Assembly: GCA_037367405.1 (NCBI GenBank) | Contig: JAZKJV010000389.1 | Location: forward strand, 1,488,001 to 1,552,000 | Source of the DNA: Ottelia alismoides | Lineage: Eukaryota; Streptophyta; Magnoliopsida; Alismatales; Hydrocharitaceae | Length of the DNA stretch: 64,000 bases | Direction of reading: 5' to 3' | Shown here: piece after piece, positions 10,441 to 22,216 of the stretch | How the letters are laid out: each line of letters begins with the position of its first letter | How positions within the stretch are numbered: position 1 is the stretch's first letter | The notes under the pieces: generated by a model | What the model saw: the letters and a program-made list of their open reading frames with translations, nothing else | Databases searched by the model: none | Told to the model about the DNA's origin: nothing | Translations under genes and position numbers: made by a program

Positions 10441-11059
10441 GAGCTCATACCAAGAATGATCGATTCTTTGCCATGCATGCATAGCCCCAAAAAACCTGAC
10501 CCGATCCGATAATGAGACCTGAACCCCAAACCTCATGGGAAAGAAAATGCATGAATGACAACAAGAGGGAATGACCCGTACCTTGTGAGAAACGAGTCCC
10601 ATGCAACGCGCTCTTCATGTTGGTACCTTTGGATTCACAATCGTGCACTCCGACGACCTGGGGCGGCGCTCCGACGACTCTATGGCGGAGGTCCGGCAAC
10701 CAAATGTGGAGAAAAGAAGGTTTTGGTCGACCAACCCATGGCTAGCTCCCATTTGTACTCGGGTATGGTTAAACGGATCGGGTTTCGGATCCGGATCCGG
10801 TTACCGACCCACGATAGTAAAACGACCATAACTTCCTCGTCCGATGTCGGTTTTGGACGGGTACCGTTGGAAAGCTCTCGACGAGCACTACGCGATGGAC
10901 TCCTAAAATAAATTTTTTGGACACTGGATAAGTACAGAATTTGCAATTAAGTTTAGATCTAGTCGAATTTGCAATTAAGCCCATGTTCGGACTTTGGGTT
11001 TTCACAACATTGACATCAAAAGGCTTTCCTTGGAGGTCGTGGTATAAAGAGGTATGTGG
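10441..11059. other. Unassigned sequence between gene fragment and LINE B
   Basis: No domain was recognised. Repeated GGATCCGGATCCGG-like sequence near 10785 and a short duplicated phrase (GAATTTGCAATTAAG, near 10938 and 10965) suggest an old LTR or other repeat, but no termini were found. Confidence 0.3.
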
Positions 11060-11977
11060 AGATCATTATGATTTCATCCAATAGCAGAGGAATGGTTTCA
11101 TTCGTGTAGTCTTCTCATTCAGATCACATACCCCTTCGCGGTTATCGGGAGATGATACCTCGCTACGACTGCCCATGTTAGATTCATGAAGTTCTGGGTG
11201 GTCGAGAATGGATTCTTCCACATGGTGCCTGACTTCTGGAGATCGCTTGAAGTGTATGGCTCCACTACTCAACGATTCTTCTCTAAACTGGTATCCTTAC
11301 GTAAGCGGCTCAGTGTCTTTAAACGAGACATACACAAGGCAGTAATGGGGAGGAGGAACTCTGCTGTGGAGGCGATTGAGCACTTATAATAGCATTAAAG
11401 ACACTAAAACCCTTACCAACGAGGAATTGGCGGAGCATCTACTACAACATGCTGTCTTCCTAAATGAGGATAAGAAGATTGAGATGGAATAGAAGTATAG
11501 ATCTAGGCAAAAATGGTTAGGGGAAGGTGATGCTAATCCAAATTTATTTTACAATATGAACAATTCAAGGAGGCGACACAAATTTATTCGCTCAATTGAG
11601 GTGGATGGGTCGACTGTTACTAGTAATGCCTCGATTGCTTGATTCATTGCGAGGTTCTACTATCGCTTAAGTAGAAGGGGCCCGACTAGATCATGGATTT
11701 AAAGGGGGCAGGATGTTAGCAGAATCATACCCCAGGAATGTGAAGTCTTGATCACTGAGATTCATATGCATGAGGTGCATGAGGCTCTGCTGACCCTTAA
11801 TGCAGATGGTGCACTTGGCCCAGTTGGATTCCCAATGGCTTTTTATAGACTACTTTGGGACATGATCAAGACTGATACGATAACCATCGTTATTGAATTT
11901 CATGAGGGTAAGGGGCATTAAGCTCTAAATAAGGCTCTTGTCTTCTTACTCCCCAAGAGCAAGATTTCTATGCATAT
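11060..11977 (+). mobile_element. LINE B, left fragment (endonuclease end to RT), host of Copia A
   Basis: This is a degraded L1-type ORF2. It has a 67-codon frame (11186-11389) matching the linker after the endonuclease of LINE A, then YRSRQKWLGEGDANPNLFY (11490-11555) and LNADGALGPVGFPMAFYRLL (around 11800), aligning with LINE A around 6250-6740. Several stops interrupt it. It ends abruptly at 11977, where the Copia A LTR begins, and the same RT frame resumes at 23831. The two parts are one LINE cut by Copia A. It is the oldest layer of this nest. Confidence 0.8.
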
Positions 11978-12120
11978 TGTTAGGAGAAAAGAAGTTCATA
12001 TAATAGACGAGACCCTAGGGCTCTCTTATATAGGAGAAAAGCCCCAAGTTAATTATAGAGAAGTACATAGAGAAAACATAAATAAGAAAAAAGATATCCG
12101 GGGATACAAATATCTCAACA
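11978..12120 (-). repeat. Copia A 3' LTR
   Basis: 143 bp, TGTTAGGA...CTCAACA, followed by CTCCCCCTTA, the complement of the polypurine tract. It contains CTTATATAGGAG, the reversed TATA region shared by this Copia family. Confidence 0.92.
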
Positions 12121-12149
12121 CTCCCCCTTAACCTGGAGAATGAAAAACC

Positions 12150-13800
12150 AGAGGGGGGGGGGTTCTTTCAGCCCCAAAGAGGAGCGCGACAAGGCTGTCC
12201 GTTGGCTCCTATGTTTTTTGTGCTGGCGGCAGATGCTTTGGCGGTCTTGCTTAAGCGGTGACACGGGGTGGTGTGAGGGCTTTCGGCAGGAGAATATTTC
12301 TATCCCTATTCTAAAGTATGCGGATGACACAATTCTGTTTCTTAGGCGGTCGGAGGAGCAGAACGTCAATGCAACTCAGCTAGTACAGATCTTCAGTTGT
12401 ATCTCGGGCGTCGAGATAAACATGCACAAGTCAACTGTGGTTACTTTTGAGATGGAAGAGGCAGAACACTCCAATCTGGAGGGGATGACCGGCTGCCCTA
12501 TGGGGGAACTCCCAATATCCTACCTGGGGCTGCCACTGGTAGCTGGGAAGCTGAAGAAATCGGACTGGGACGCAGTGGTGCAGAAGATCGAGCAGAGGCT
12601 AGTTGTTGGAAAGTGATTATGCTCTCTAGGGGGAGGGGAGCTGATTTTTTGAAACATGTTCTGTCAGCAATTCTGATTTTCTTCTTTTCTACCTGATTGA
12701 TGCCAGTGGGAGTCAGGAAGAAAATCGAGACTCTGAATAGGAGGTTCTTCTGGTTCGATGGGAAACAACAAGGGTCCAGGATGCACCTGGTCAGTTGGGG
12801 CGAGGTGACGAGGGGGCGTAAGGAAGGGTGGCTAGGAGTTCGGGATGTGGAGTGCATGCTGATCGCCAAGTGGGTGATTCACATTTGGGGACCGTCTTCT
12901 TCGCTGGCGGCTACCCTTATCAGGAAGCTATATGGGGTCAAAGGGGAATTGGTGGCAGGTAGAGTGCGGTTTGAGTCGCCGCTTTGGGCAGGAATACGTG
13001 AGATACTACATCTGATTGCCCATAGAATGCTGCCAAGAGTGGGAGATGGCCACGTTTTTAGATTTTGGTGTGATGAATGGGCGGGAGACATTATCTTGGA
13101 GACAGGATTTTGGAGACTTTTTGCAATGGCGACATCGAAGGAGAGTTCGCTTTTGCAGGTGGCGGACTCCGGTACTTGGTCGTCGGTGTTTGTTTCAGAC
13201 CTGTCAGATCAGTGCGTGGAGGAATTTTTTAGACTATTAGAGGAGGTCCCCCCACCTGGAGATTTTACGTTGGATATAGATCATTTCAAATGGGAAGGGG
13301 CTGGATCTTCTGTGAAGAAAATTTACGAGGAACTGAGGAACGTGACTGAGGAACATGATGCAGACTTATGCCAGGACATGAAGGTGGTTTGGGTAGCAAA
13401 GATTCCGTGCAAAGTTAAGATCTTTCTTTCACGTTTGAGAAGGGGACACTTGATAGATAAGGCAAGGAGAGGGAGATTGCTTCGGTTGGAAGGCACTCTA
13501 TGTGACAGGGTTGATGGAATGGTGGAGGTCTGGGACCACTTGTTCCTCAATTGCCCGACATTTGTGCGGGTTTGGAGGGAGGCCAGATGTGATTGGGTGG
13601 CGACGGGAGGGGTGGAGGAGTTCTGGAGGTCGATTCGAATGGTAGGGAACAACTCCACATATGACTGTGCTAAGCCGTTTGCTGTTCTGTGGGCCATCTG
13701 GACAGGGAGAAACCATTTGATCTTCAACGCTCAGAGATTTTATTGCGAAAATGTTGTGTATCAATGTAATTCCTTGTACCACCTTTGGTTATCACGGTAA
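12150..13800 (+). pseudogene. LINE C ORF2 remnant (RT C-terminal half and zf-RVT)
   Basis: The frame opens at the RT motif GFFQPQRGARQGCPLAP (frameshifted by a run of G near 12152), then KYADDTILFLRRSEEQN with the catalytic YADD near 12320. A stop follows at about 12614 and the frame is lost until 12697. From there a 367-codon open frame reaches 13800 and covers the connection region (VGVRKKIETLNRRFFWFDGK) and zf-RVT (KVKIFLSRLRRGHLIDKARR). In the zf-RVT finger the second Cys of the first pair is Val (CDRV), so zinc binding is probably lost. Confidence 0.85.
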
Positions 13801-13836
13801 TGTATTCTAACTTTTACTTAATGAAACATTTAGCAT

Positions 13837-13862
13837 GGTGACTCCCATAATGGGAGATCACC
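13837..13862 (+). ncRNA. 3'-terminal stem-loop of LINE C RNA
   Basis: GGTGACTCCCA and TGGGAGATCACC pair across a TAA loop with a one-base bulge. It is equivalent in position and shape to 8818-8843 of LINE A. Two stem pairs differ between the copies and both stay paired. Confidence 0.6.
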
Positions 13863-13880
13863 CTCTTTTTATCAAAAAAG

Positions 13881-14086
13881 CTGGAGCATATATATATCTA
13901 TCATGTTCAACTTAGTGCAACACCTCTGAAATGGACCTCTAGCGAGTTCCTTGGTGAAAACGTCTGCAGTCTGATCTCTAGTAGAAATATGATATGTAGA
14001 TATGATACCTTTTCGTATCATATCTCTAGTGTAATGTTAATCCACCTCTATGTGTTTGGTCTGTTCATGAAATGCAGGATTGTTTG
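13881..14086 (-). pseudogene. Copia A RNase H C-terminal end, left part
   Basis: On the minus strand this matches the final 60-70 codons of a Copia RNase H (FHEQTKHIEV-, DQTADVFTKEL- and KLNMIDIYAPA-like). It is frame-damaged. It breaks at 14086, where Copia B is inserted, and resumes at 19089 with an exact GTTTG duplication on either side. Confidence 0.8.
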
Positions 14087-14238
14087 TGTTGAGGGAAATG
14101 AATAAGTTGTATTCCATCTATCCCTAGAGCTCTCTTATTAGGAGAAAAGCTCAAAGGGTAAATTACATAAACAGGACAATATAAGTAGACAATATGGAAA
14201 GAGAACGAAGAGAACGAAATAACATAAATATCTTAACA
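14087..14238 (-). repeat. Copia B 3' LTR
   Basis: 152 bp. It matches the right LTR but carries about 31 extra bases around 14170-14215 (insertions, or deletions in the partner), plus a handful of substitutions. Confidence 0.93.
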
Positions 14239-14245
14239 CTCCCCC

Positions 14246-17200
14246 TCAAGCTGGAGCATATATATCTATCATGCTCAGCTTGGAACAACAGTGATGAAAA
14301 GGACCTCTGGCAAGAGCTTTAGTAAACATGTCTGCAATCTGATCTCCTGACGTTACATAAGATGTTGAGATAAGCCCCTTTTGGATCAAAGCACGAGTAT
14401 AGTGGCAGTCCACCTCAATGTGCTTTGTCCTCTCGTGAAATGCTGGATTATTAGCTATGAACAAGGCGGCCTGATTGTCGCATTTGAGATGCATAGGAAG
14501 AGACACTTCAATCTTTAAATCGGTCAAGACAGGTTTGACCCACATCATCTCCGTACTACCTTGGGCCATTGCCCTATATTCTGATTCTGCACAACAACAG
14601 TTTGTTTCTTACTCTTCCATGAGACCAATGAGCTGCCAACAAATACAATGAAGCCTAAAGTAGACTTCCTGTCCTTAGGACACCCAGCATAATATGCATC
14701 TGCACACCCTGTAACTGAGAGAGACATATCGCTTCTAAATAGAAGACCTGCACCTGGAGATGACTTCAGATATCTCAAGATCATGAATACTGCATCCATG
14801 TGCACCTGCATGGGTTGCTCCATGAATTGACTTACTCTACTCACGACAAACGATATATCGGGCCTGGTAATCGTTACATATAATAATTTCCCTACTAGTT
14901 CTCTGTAGCGCATCTTGTCCACCTCCTCAGATTCATCATCATGGAGCTTCGCATTAGGATCCATCGGGGTAGTAGGTGGTCTACATCCTGTCATACCTGT
15001 CTCAAATAGAAGATCAGTAACATACTTCCTTTGTGTCATAACCATACCCTGCTGACTTCGTGCAAACTCCAGACCGAGGAAGTAATGAAGTGTGCCGAGG
15101 TCCTTGGTAACAAGCTGCTGTCCAAGGAAATCCTTAGCAGCTTGAATGCCCTGTGCATCGCTGCCAGTGATAACAATGTCATCAACATAAACCAAAATGA
15201 CTACAATACCTCTCTGGTTTCTCTGTACAAAGAGAGTATGATCTGCAGTAGATCTGACAAAGCCCTTCTGTTCAATCAATTCTGAGAGCTTCTGAAACCA
15301 AGCCCTCAGATTCTGCTTAAAGCGATATATAGCCTTATGAAGACGACACACCATACTGGACTCCCCCTCAGTAGTGAACCCAGGTGGCTGCTGCATGTAA
15401 ACCTTTCCTGCAGATCACCATACAGGAAAGCATTTTTGACATCTAATTGGAAAAGTGCCCAGTCACGAACCACAACAACAATAAGAATCCGCAAGGTAGA
15501 ATGACGCGCTACAGGAGAAAAGGTGTCCTGATAATCCACACCATAGGTTAGGGTGAATCCACGAGCAACCAGCCTGGCCTTGTATCTGTCTACGGTACCA
15601 TCAACCCGATGCTTCACAGTAAATACCCACTTGTTCCCAACAACAGACACACCTGGTGGAGCATGGACCACACTCCACAAACCTCGTGATTGTAAGGCTG
15701 CCATCTCCTCCTCCATAGCCAGCCGCCACTGGCTGCTTTGCAGCGCCTCCTGATATGACCGTGGTATCTCGACAGCTGACAACCCCACAACAAAGTGCTG
15801 AAAATCCTTGGACAGACCCTCCAAGGAAACATGAGAACCAATAGGGTGCATTGTGCAAGCACGTTTCTGTCGCCGAAGTGCAACAGGCATATCCAGATCC
15901 GCAGCAGGAGTAGTAGAGATAGTATTTGCACCCTGTACCTCAGTCTGTACAAGCAAATCACCTGTGCCGTCAGAAGAACTCAAATGCTCAGGACATACCT
16001 TGGGCGTGCTGGATGATGGAGGAGGCGCATGAGCATGGGGCCTTCGCTGGTAGACCTGTGGAAAGAAAATAGGTGACGGTGGTGGAGGCGGTGGTGGTAA
16101 TGGAGTAGAACATGGTAATGACGGAGGAGGAGGAATATAGATCTCTTCTCCATCCTCAAAAGGAGTAAACCTGTCACCTGTGGGAGAAAAATACATAATG
16201 AACTCAAAGAAGGTGACATCAACACTAACATAGTACCTACATCGAACAGGGTCAAAACAACGATATCCCTTTTGGGTTTTGGAATACCCAACAAACACAC
16301 ATTTGACAGCTCTGGGAGAGAGCTTGTCAAGACCAGGAGAGAATTGATGAACAAACGCTACAGAACCAAAAACACGAGGCGTAAGCGAGAAAATATCTCG
16401 GGAAACACAATCAAGAATGGGATCTTCTCCCCTAACATCGAAGAAGGCATACGATTTACCAGGTAACAAGCAGTTAGAACCGCATCTCCCTAATAGGAAT
16501 GAGGAACACGACTCTGAATTAAAAGGGTTCTGGTAACATCCAAAAGATGGTGGTGTTTCCTTTCGACCACCCTATTTTGTTGGGAAGTATATGCACATGA
16601 TGTTTGATGCACAACACCATGAGACTTAAGAAATCGAGAAAGCTGAGTACTGCAAAACTCTAATGCATTATCAGAACATATGAACTTGACTTTTGCAGAA
16701 AAAATGTTCTTTATTTCATTAATAAAAGACTGAATAATAGGACTAGGATCAGATTTGTTCTTAAGAAGAAAAACCCAAGACAAGAGAGAACTCATCAACT
16801 GCAACAAGATGAAATCTGTGTCTCTGATGATCTGGGACATGACTAGGACCCCAAATATCGAAATGGAGCAACTTAAACAGACTATGACTACTTGAACCCT
16901 GACGACTATGGAAAGTGGACCGATGATGCTTCCCAAGCTGGCAGGCCTCTCACTGGAAAGTGGAGCGAGGAGAGATCTGTGAAAGAACATGAATCAACTT
17001 TTGCAGAGGAAGATGACCAAATCGTAGATGCCACATGTATGGAGAAACAGATCCAGTACTGAGAGAAGAAGAGGAGGCTCCAACATACGGAGACTGCACA
17101 AGTCTGTAAAGGCCCCCTTGCTTACGACCAGTTCCAATCACTTTGCCCGTGAGTATGGCCTGAAAGACAAGAGCATAAGGATTAAATATGGCACGGCAAT

Positions 17201-17592
17201 GTAAATCTTTGGTGATTTGACTAACTGATAATAGATTCATGGAAAATTCAGGAGCATATAGAACATTCGAAAGCCTCAAGGTAGACGTCAACTGCACCTC
17301 CCCCTGACCTGTGATGGGGGAATGTGTTCCATCTGCTATCACAACTGATCGTATGGGCTGAGTAGGACGAAAAACACTAAACTGACCTCTGTCACTACAG
17401 GGATGATGGGACGCTCCGGAATCCATGATCCATTCAGATAAGTCTGCCCTATAACAACTAGTAAAAGCATATTCTATACTTAATGTAGACGCAGATGTTG
17501 AGGCAGCAACCTCTGAGGATCATGAAGGAGAGCTAGTGGATCCAGACGTGCCAGGCATAATCTCTTTCAGTCGTGCTACAAACTCGTCAAAC
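14246..17592 (-). pseudogene. Copia B pol: protease, integrase, RT, RNase H; broken
   Basis: Read right to left. The protease is at 17426 downward with MDSGASHH (the active-site DSG). The pre-integrase motif WHLRFGHLPLQKL follows, then integrase (CSDNALEF; CAYTSQQNRVVERKH). A long frame (16469-15306) holds the integrase C-terminus, a run of about ten prolines and the N-terminal RT ([15 protein letters not shown]). RT continues in another frame (15396-14545) with an intact YVDD near 15180. RNase H follows, with SKKQTVV, then FHERTKHIEVDCHYTR (14569-14246). At least three frameshifts (about 15400, 14560 and 16480) and stops near 17500-17597 prevent expression. Confidence 0.9.
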
Positions 17593-17594
17593 CT

Positions 17595-18466
17595 CTAATC
17601 AGATGCAGGTGATGAACTTCCAGTCTGTTGTGTCTGCTCTGTAACTCTGGCTGATACAGGAAACCCGTGCTTAGAATAACAGATTTCCTCAGAATGGCCT
17701 GTCATGTGGCAGTAGGTGCACGGTTGACGTGGTCGAACACCCCCTCCTCTACCACGGTTGGAGCTTCCCCTGTCACGAAATAATGTATGGCTGCCTCTAC
17801 CACGTGACGCTGCCATAGCTGAAGATGTCTGGTGTTGTAAAGTACTGCCAGAGGATATAGATAGTCTACTCAATCTTCGATACGCCTCCTCCATAAGAGG
17901 TATGGTAGCATCAGTGAGGATCTGAGCACGAGCTGCATCATACTCAGATCCAGGGCTGCTAGAAATACCCCAATTATCACAGAATCTCTGTATGCCTTGA
18001 GCTGCTCTGGTGTAGCAGTCAAGGGTATGTAGCCATGTAACTTCTCGAACATACCCCTCAGAGAAGTGTAGAGGGTGTGAAGAGGACGACCATTCTTCTT
18101 CGATGTGAAGATATCATGCTGAAGCTGAAGTATCTTCGACTTATTCTTCGCCGGAGAGTATGTTGCGGCAAGAATGTCCCACATAGCCTTTGCAGTAGGC
18201 TGACTCAGTATATCATTAGCTATCTTAGTGGATACAATCCCAGATAGCCATACACGAGCATACGCATCATCTGCCTCCCATGAGGCATTAGTTCCAGTCT
18301 TGTCACGTGGTTCATCTGTTGTAAGGATATGCTTCTTGCCGTTACATTACATCAAGCTCATGAACTGCATGACCCACAGTTCATAGTTGGTCCTATCCAT
18401 TTTGACAATGGGTGCTGGACCTTTGAAGGCACCCAGGGATGGGACACCCACTTTGTTATCGGACAC
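17595..18466 (-). pseudogene. Copia B gag (UBN2-type capsid and zinc knuckle), broken
   Basis: The expected start is at 18466, where the family ATG reads GTG (GTGTCCGATAAC, encoding -SDNK). Gag then shows IVKMDRTNYELW, AKAMWDILAATYSPAKNKSK, the NGRPLHTLYTSLRGMFEKLH capsid motif, an RG-rich segment and an intact CCHC knuckle (CTYCHMTGHSEEIC, about 17680-17725). A frameshift near 17885, a stop near 18360 and a stop at 17595 break it. Gag forms the virus-like particle that packages element RNA. Confidence 0.87.
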
Positions 18467-18535
18467 GATAACAACTATCTTCAAGACTGGGCTAGCAACA
18501 AGAGATACCAGCGTCTCACTGACATACAGGAAGAT

Positions 18536-18564
18536 GGCTGTGGGTGTAGACTCATACTACAACC
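18536..18564 (-). ncRNA. Leader hairpin of Copia B
   Basis: On the minus strand GGTTGTAG ... CCACAGCC flank a loop containing AGTCTACA. Seven of eight positions pair (one G-U, one mismatch). It is the weakest of the four family hairpins and lies about 70 nt upstream of the gag start. Confidence 0.5.
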
Positions 18565-18649
18565 TCTTCCATTCCTCTGGAGAGTCCTTTGAGTAACTAG
18601 GGTGTTTACAAATGATCCTTAGCACCCTAGAGATCCAAAAGAGGATCTA

Positions 18650-18950
18650 GACCGTGTCCAATATGACAGGCCGAGATAACAGGGATGGTGGGAGCACTCT
18701 AGGCGCGACGCAGAACCGTAAGGGCACGCGGTATAGGCACAACCCACGTCATGAGAAGGGAGGCGGCGATCTCACGGAGTGGAGGCGACAACCTACGTGG
18801 AGAGAGGCGGTGACTGCCCGCATGGAGGGTGGTGGCGGCTCGCGTGGAAGAAGGCGGCGACCCGCATGGAGGGATGCGACGGCCGCGTGAAGCTAGGGTT
18901 TTGTGGGGAGGGGCTAGGGTTAGGTCACAGGCTCCAGTCCAGGATCGTCG
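18650..18950 (-). other. GC-rich leader of Copia B
   Basis: About 300 nt between the primer site and the leader hairpin, strongly GC-rich against AT-rich surroundings. Imperfect repeats such as GCGTGGA-GAGGCGGCGAC recur. The minus strand has short ATG-started frames (for example CCTCCATGCGGG, twice). Equivalent leaders occur in A, C and E. Confidence 0.6.
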
Positions 18951-18962
18951 CTTCTGATACCA

Positions 18963-19083
18963 TGTTGAGGGAAATGAATAAGTTGTATTCCATCTAACCC
19001 TAATGCTTTCTTATATAGGAGAAAAGCTCAAAGGGTAAATTACATAAATGGAAAGAGAACGAAATAACATAAATATCTTAACA
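18963..19083 (-). repeat. Copia B 5' LTR
   Basis: 121 bp, TGTTGAGGG...TCTTAACA. On its left it is joined without a gap to the primer site, and on its right is the duplicated target GTTTG. Confidence 0.93.
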
Positions 19084-19088
19084 GTTTG

Positions 19089-22000
19089 CAATAAATAGAG
19101 CTGCTTGATTATCAATTTATCACATAAAAGCTGCATGAGAAGAGATACCTCAGCGGCAAGATCAGTCAACACAAATCTAACCCACATCATCTTTGCACTT
19201 CCCTATGCCATATCTGTGTACTCAGATTCTGCACTAGATCTGGTCACCACTGTCTGCTTCTTGCTTTTCCATGAAACAAGAGAGGTGCCAACAAAAAGAG
19301 TAAAGCCAAAAGTAGACTTCCTGTCTCTGGAGCAACCTGCATAATCTTCATCTGCACAAGTTGTCACCTCAAGAGATGTACCCCTGTTGAATATGAGATT
19401 AGGACCCAGTGAAGTTTTCAAATATCTCAAGATCATATGAACTGCATCCATATGCACCTTCCTGGACTGCTCCATGAATTGGCTAACTTTGCTCACTGTA
19501 AAAGCTATATCTGGCCTGGTGATGGTGGCGTATAAGAGATTCCCAACAAGCTCTCTATTTCTACTCCTGTCTACCTCCTCAGCATGATCATCATATAATC
19601 TCATACTCGGATCCATAGGGGTAGTAGCAGGCTTGTACCTTGTCATATCTATCTCAGAAAGATCCATCACAAACTTCCTCTGGGTCATCACAAGACCATG
19701 CTGGTTCCTGGCGAACTCTAATCCAAGGAAGTATCAAAGCGTGCCAAGGTCCTTAGTCACAAAGTGCTGACCTAGGAACTCCTTGGCAGCCTGAATGCAC
19801 TGCTCATCATCCCATGTGACAATAATATCATCAACATAGACAAGAATAGCAACAATACCTCTCTGTGTCCTCTGAACAAACAGTGAGTGATCCGCTGTAG
19901 ACCTCACGAAACCCTGTTGCTCTATCAACTCCGATAGCTTCTGGTACCAAGCTCTCGGACTCTGCTTCAGCCATAAATCGCCTTATGAAGCCTGCATACC
20001 TTTTGTGACTCCCCCTCAATAGCAAACCCTGGTGGTTGCTGCATATATACGTCCTCCTGTAGATCACCGTATAGAAATGCATTCTTACATCAAGCTGGTA
20101 AAGTGGTCAGTTCCGTGAAACATCAACTGATAAAAGAATGCGAGGTGTCGAGTGTCTGATCACTGGTGAGAATGTATCCTGATAGTCCACCCCATAGGTT
20201 TGGGTGAACCCACGTGCAACAAGCCTGGCCTTGTAGCGATCCATACTGCCATCTACCCTTTGCTTTACCGTAAATATCCCTTTGCATCCCACAACAGAGG
20301 CACCTGGAGGAGCAGAAACAATGCTCCATGTACCACGCGACTGTAAAGCTGGCATCTCCTCCTCCATTACATGACGCCACCTACTATCTCGGATGACCTC
20401 ATGATATGTTCGTGGGATAGAATCAGTAGAGAGTCCCCCAACAAACTTCCTGTACTCATTTGAAAGACGATCCAATGAAACATGCGCAACAAGAGGATAA
20501 GTTGCACATTGACGATGAGGCTTTCGCAAAGCAATATGTATTTCCAGGTCATCAGTCTCTCTGTTTTCTGGTATCAACTCATCCTGTGTAACATTCAACA
20601 CACTAGTGCCATCAGTGGAAACAATGTGCTCATTACATACTTGATGCATGCTGGATGATGTGGAGGGCACATGAGCAGAGGGGCGAGTAGAAGACTTGCA
20701 CGTGTAAACATGCGGTAGAAACTGTGTTTGAGTGGTCTGAGTTAAAGGAGGCGGAGATGGTGGAGACGGTGGAGTTGGTTGTGGTGGTAGAGGCGGTGAA
20801 GGCTGAGACTCAACATTGGGTGCACATGGTGGAGAAGACGGAGGTGGAGGAACAACAACATCCTCACCAGAAGTAGCATTAGATAACAATGTCACATGTA
20901 GGAGAAAAGTACATAATAGACTCAAAGAATGTGACATCAACACTCACATAATATTTTCTTCCTACAGGATCAAAACATCTATACCCCTTTTGTGTACAAG
21001 AATAACCAACAAAAACACATTTGACAGCTTTGGGTGAGAGCTTGTCACGACCATGAGTGCAATTGTGGACAAAGGACACATATCCAAAAACTCTGGGAGT
21101 TATTGAGAACATGTCCTTCTCGGGAAACACAATCGAGAAGGGACCTTTTCTCCAAGCATAGTGGATGGCATGCGGTTCACCAATTAGCAAGCAGTGAGAA
21201 CCGCATCTCCCCAGAACGAATGTGGGGGCACGACTCTAAATTAGAAGGGTCCTCGTGACATCAAGAAGGTGACGGTGTTTGCGTTCAGCAACACCATTCT
21301 GCTGATAGCTATAGGCACAAGAGGTCTGATGAACAATACCAAGAGATCTGAGAAATTCCGATAACTGTAAGGTGGAAAACTCCAAGGCATTATCTGTATG
21401 AATAAATTTCACATTAGTGACCTCGATAAGAAAAGATTTAATGATAAGACCCGCTTCAAACTTATGTTTTAACAAGAATACCCAAGAAAGTCTAGAGTAA
21501 TCATCCACATCAACCATATAAAAACGATGTTCCCGATTATCAGGAACCCGACTAGGACTCCAAATGTCAAAATAAAACAGCTCAAAAGACTGACTATTGC
21601 AACGACCCTGACGACTCGGAAAAGAAGACCGATGATGCTTTCCAAGCTGACATGCTTCACAGTCCAAGGTAGTACGAGGAGATATCTGCGGTAGAACATG
21701 ACACATCTTCTGAAGAGGGAGGTAACCAAATCGAAGATGCCACATGAAAATAGAAACATATCCTGAAGGAATAGTAGCAATCCCAGCACAAGGTGGTATG
21801 GTAAGCTTGTACAATGCTCTCTGCTCACGGCCACATCCAATCATCCTGCCCGTTAGTATGTCCTGAAACACAAGAGAGGAGGAATCAAATATGCCATGAC
21901 AATGTAAATCCTTTGTAATTTGAGTGATATACAAAAGAGTCATCTAAAAGTCTAGAGCATATAAAACATTCTGCAGATACATAGGAGTTAGAATAATCAT

Positions 22001-22216
22001 CACCGATCTACCAGGCAAGATAGACCTGTAAGAACTAAACTGTACCCGATCTCCACACATATGATGCGATGCTCCAGAATCCATAATCCAATCAGTCAAA
22101 TCTGAATTACTACAACTGTTAAGTGCATAAGTAATACCTGATGAACTAGACGAAGCTCTGGCAGTAGCTGCTGCATCTGAAGAACCTGCAGCTGGAGTAG
22201 TAGAAGTGGACATCAT
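19089..22216 (-). pseudogene. Copia A pol: protease to RNase H; heavily broken
   Basis: Read right to left. The protease MDSGASHHMCGDRVQF is near 22090. The pre-integrase motif FMWHLRFGYLPLQKM and integrase core with HTDNALEF and CAYSYQQNGVAERKHR lie at 21943-21236. The integrase C-terminus is at 21190-20879. A proline-rich linker and N-terminal RT follow (20943-20107). RT with intact YVDD is near 19835, then DRKSTFGFTLFVG and SRSSAESEYTDMA (19691-19203). The frame changes at least six times and has many stops. The last RNase H codons lie beyond Copia B, at 13881-14086. Confidence 0.88.

Larger units (their letters stand above)
12142..13880 (+). mobile_element. LINE C: 5'-truncated L1-type LINE inside Copia A
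   Basis: It starts in the RT domain and runs to a LINE-type 3' end (hairpin, then CCCTCTTTTTATCAAAAAAG). It sits between the Copia A polypurine tract and the RNase H end. Flanking CTGGAGAAT (12133-12141) and CTGGAGCAT (13881-13889) are probably a decayed 9-bp target duplication. The protein and the 3' hairpin are close to LINE A, so this is a second member of that family, 5'-truncated on insertion as LINEs usually are. Confidence 0.85.
14087..19083 (-). mobile_element. Copia B: complete Ty1/Copia retrotransposon (minus) nested in Copia A
   Basis: LTRs at 14087-14238 and 18963-19083 start TGTTGAGGG and end TCTTAACA, with an exact 5-bp duplication GTTTG (14082-14086 and 19084-19088). The primer site at 18950-18962 abuts the 5' LTR and reads TGGTATCAGA- on the minus strand, matching initiator-Met tRNA. 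The polypurine tract is at 14239-14252. It is 5.0 kb long. Gag, protease, integrase, RT and RNase H are in the Copia order but carry stops and frameshifts. It is younger than its host Copia A. Confidence 0.95.

Noticed and set aside
10555..10911. 118-codon plus-strand frame
   Set aside because: No recognisable domain, overlapping frames on both strands and low-complexity GGATCC repeats; not supported as a gene.
18950..18962. tRNA-like sequence near the LTRs (also at 23675, 44995, 50692 and 55361)
   Set aside because: Only about 12 nt complementary to the tRNA-iMet 3' end: these are primer binding sites, not tRNA genes.
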